Shown here: piece by piece, positions 40,547-42,244 of the stretch
Numbering within the stretch: the first letter of the stretch is position 1
How the letters are laid out: each line of letters starts with the position of its first letter
Assembly: GCA_910574745.1 (NCBI GenBank)
Contig: CAJTCE010000033.1
Span: 1 to 42,244 of the forward strand
DNA from: Lachnospiraceae bacterium
Lineage (GTDB): Bacteria > Bacillota > Clostridia > Lachnospirales > Lachnospiraceae
Reading direction: 5' to 3'
Length of the DNA stretch: 42,244 nucleotides
The notes under the pieces: model-generated
Seen by the model: the letters and a program-made list of their open reading frames with translations, nothing else
Databases searched by the model: none
Told to the model about the DNA's origin: nothing
Program-made: the position numbers and the translations under genes

Positions 40547-40929
40547 TTACTTTGACTCTATAGAGCGCCTTTTTATACTATTTACCCAACTTTCTGCAGT
40601 TCCACATCCGTACAAAATATCATGATGATTAAAACAAAATAAATAAGTGCATTGCTTATCTGTTACATAAAATTCAAAACCATATGTCTCCGATAAAATA
40701 TAATCTAAATCCTCTCCCGATTGTACCAAAAACATTTCCTTTTCTTCTTCCTGATTAAAAAACATAACACATTCATTATTACTGACAAAATGTTTTATAT
40801 ACCCCCATGCCATATTATCATTAAGTGCTTCATACTGAATAAACTTTTCCCATAGCCACCCCCCCGTTTTACTAGAATCAATATATTTTTTTAGAACTAA
40901 ATCAAGTATTTTCCCTCTTTCAGTTAGTT
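40547..40929 (-). pseudogene. Immunity-like protein interrupted by the IS5-family element
   Basis: The ATG at 40813 opens 88 codons, but the same frame continues upstream without stop to the insertion site (ELTERGKILDLVLKKYIDSS, GGWLWEKFIQYEALNDN). C-terminal motifs FEFYVTDKQCTYLFCFNHHD and ILYGCGTAESWVNS look like a family of immunity or phage proteins (FNHHD.L..CG.A..W). The 5-prime end was removed or displaced by the insertion element. Confidence 0.55.
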
Positions 40930-42149
40930 CTAGGGAAACACTGATTAATTCAAGTATTTCCTGATAATATATGATAAAATTTAAGTATCAAACAAAAGGT
41001 GGTACGTCTATGAATCAAATGACACTTACAGATATGGAATATTCCAACCGTAAAAAGAAAACCAAACGAGAAGAGTTTCTCGATGCTATGGATGAAATAA
41101 TCCCCTGGCCTTACTGGGTAGAAATAATCCGCCCATACTATTTCAACAATAAACGCGGCCGCAAGCCTATTGGAATTGAAACAATGCTCCGCATGTATCT
41201 TATGCAGGTCTGGTTCAACTTGTCCGATGAAGGAATCGAGGATTCCATCTACGACAGCTATGCCATGCGTACGTTTATGCACATAGATTTTAATGAGCAA
41301 CAGGTACCTGACGCTACAACGCTGCTCAAGTTTCGCCATATGCTTGAAAAGAACAAGATTGGCGGGAAGATTTTTGCAGATGTAAACAACCGTCTCGACG
41401 AAGCCGGTCTTATCATGCACGGTGGTACTGTCGTTGATGCAAGCCTGATTGCAGCACCAAAGTCCACTAAAAACAAAACCGGTAAACGTGATCCGGAAAT
41501 GCACCAGACGAAGAAAGGAAATGAATGGTACTTCGGAATGAAGGTTCACGCCGGTGCTGATGCCGGCAGCGGTTATGTGCATTCGCTGACGGGTACTTCT
41601 GCAAACATGCATGATGTATCTGAAACATCAAAACTGATACGAAAAGATGACCATGTGGTTTATGGTGATTCAGGTTATCTGGGTGCTGCCATGCGGGACG
41701 AAATCAAAGATGATGAGGTGTTATCCAAGATAGAATTCCGAATCAATAAACGTCCATCCAGCCTTAAAACTGCTGATGATTTCCAAGGCATAAACTGGGA
41801 TAAAAAGATGGAGCATGATAAGTCAGCTATTCGTTGTAAAGTAGAACACGCATTTCTCATAGTCAAAAAACAGATGGGATATGCAAAAGTTGTATATCGT
41901 GGAATTGAAAAGAATATGAATCGGTTCCACATGCTGTTTGCCAGTGCCAACCTTATAATGTGTAGCAGGGCTGGACGAACCCAAGATTTTCTGGGGTGCA
42001 TGGCATAAGTGCGCCCAATTTCAAAGAAAGCACCCCCAAATAAAGGGTTATAACCTGGAAATATCCAATGATATTTCCGCTGGCTTTCTAAAAACTTGAC
42101 AAAACGGGATAATGCTGAAAATAAAACTAATTAATCAGTGTTTCCCTAG
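40930..42149. mobile_element. Complete IS5-family insertion sequence with CTAG target duplications
   Basis: Element 40934-42145 (1212 bp). Perfect 17-bp terminal inverted repeats GGAAACACTGATTAATT (40934-40950 and the complement at 42129-42145). The target sequence CTAG is duplicated at 40930-40933 and 42146-42149, the YTAR type expected of IS5 elements. It carries one transposase. Intact ends and target duplication suggest recent insertion. Confidence 0.95.
41010..42008 (+). CDS. IS5-family transposase
   Basis: DDE transposase, 332 aa from ATG at 41010 (AAGGTGG seven bases upstream). Helix-turn-helix region PIGIETMLRMYLMQVWFNLS, then catalytic D143 (GTVVDASLIAAP), D220 (VVYGDSGYLGA) and E279 (CKVEHAF) in the spacing of IS4/IS5 enzymes. 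Single uninterrupted frame, so the element may still be active. Confidence 0.95.
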   Translation: MNQMTLTDMEYSNRKKKTKREEFLDAMDEIIPWPYWVEIIRPYYFNNKRGRKPIGIETMLRMYLMQVWFNLSDEGIEDSIYDSYAMRTFMHIDFNEQQVPDATTLLKFRHMLEKNKIGGKIFADVNNRLDEAGLIMHGGTVVDASLIAAPKSTKNKTGKRDPEMHQTKKGNEWYFGMKVHAGADAGSGYVHSLTGTSANMHDVSETSKLIRKDDHVVYGDSGYLGAAMRDEIKDDEVLSKIEFRINKRPSSLKTADDFQGINWDKKMEHDKSAIRCKVEHAFLIVKKQMGYAKVVYRGIEKNMNRFHMLFASANLIMCSRAGRTQDFLGCMA

Positions 42150-42244
42150 AGACTTTGGAACCAGAAACTATACATTGATGACTGCCGTAAATAATATTTC
42201 TTTTACAATCCCATCAGGTGATATTGTAGGATTTATTGGTGCAA
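42150..42244 (+). CDS. ABC transporter ATP-binding protein, 5-prime part (runs off the window)
   Basis: The frame reads GTRNYTLMTAVNNISFTIPS then GDIVGFIGA, the first strands of an ABC-2 type ATPase leading to its Walker A (G.NGAGKST expected beyond the edge). The usual first residues are missing: the sequence just before is the IS5 target duplication, so the insertion separated the gene from its start. Partial at both ends. Confidence 0.7.

Overview
The window looks like a piece of chromosome from a gut-type Clostridia, most likely Lachnospiraceae. Supporting signs are the long single-chain PurL, a stand-alone Spo0A C-terminal (sporulation) domain, feoA-feoA-feoB with a DtxR-type regulator, class B sortase, a membrane-anchored GH5 endoglucanase, AgrC/LytTR signalling, AGGAGG ribosome binding sites and moderate-to-low GC. 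No rRNA, tRNA or CRISPR array was seen.

Layout. (1) 1-9.35 kb is accessory DNA full of broken genes: an apparent IS21-type end inside a serine recombinase, an endolysin SH3b tail (prophage end), and pieces of an iron alcohol dehydrogenase, an SDR, FMN reductases, a flavodoxin lipoprotein, an HD-GYP protein and a TetR regulator. Two CPBP proteases and an XRE regulator remain intact. (2) 9.35-13.3 kb is a signalling/transport module: LytTR response regulator, ABC ATPase, AgrC-like kinase and ABC permease, with a 21-bp-spaced direct repeat between the divergent kinase and ATPase genes. (3) 13.4-29.1 kb is mostly chromosomal core: sortase B, mnmA, feoB-feoA-feoA, a divergent DtxR-family regulator, a corrinoid-linked gene pair, an ABC ATPase without permease, GH5, purL and the Spo0A-C protein. 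(4) 29.1-33.4 kb holds an MBL hydrolase, remnants that include a nucleotidyltransferase, and a Y-family polymerase/YolD cassette.

(5) 33.66-40.93 kb is the most notable part: a minus-strand array of polymorphic-toxin cassettes. Four near-identical copies of a pre-toxin/Hint segment (one still attached to an RHS core) carry different C-terminal tips. Each complete tip is followed at once by its own candidate immunity gene: an unknown tip plus a 160-aa protein, an ART-HYD1-like tip plus a 121-aa protein, a BECR-like tip plus a SUKH protein, and a bare tip plus an Imm50-like protein. A UPF0489 protein sits upstream. Every Hint copy has its own lesion or truncation, which looks like a bank of silent toxin tips rather than one expressed RHS toxin. 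An IS5-family element with perfect CTAG target duplications closes the array by interrupting a further immunity-like gene; an ABC ATPase gene runs off the right edge.

How the parts work together: feo genes import ferrous iron under likely iron-responsive control; the adenosyltransferase and its coupled neighbour point to corrinoid metabolism; the LytTR/AgrC/ABC module probably senses and exports or resists a peptide; the toxin array probably serves competition between related strains.
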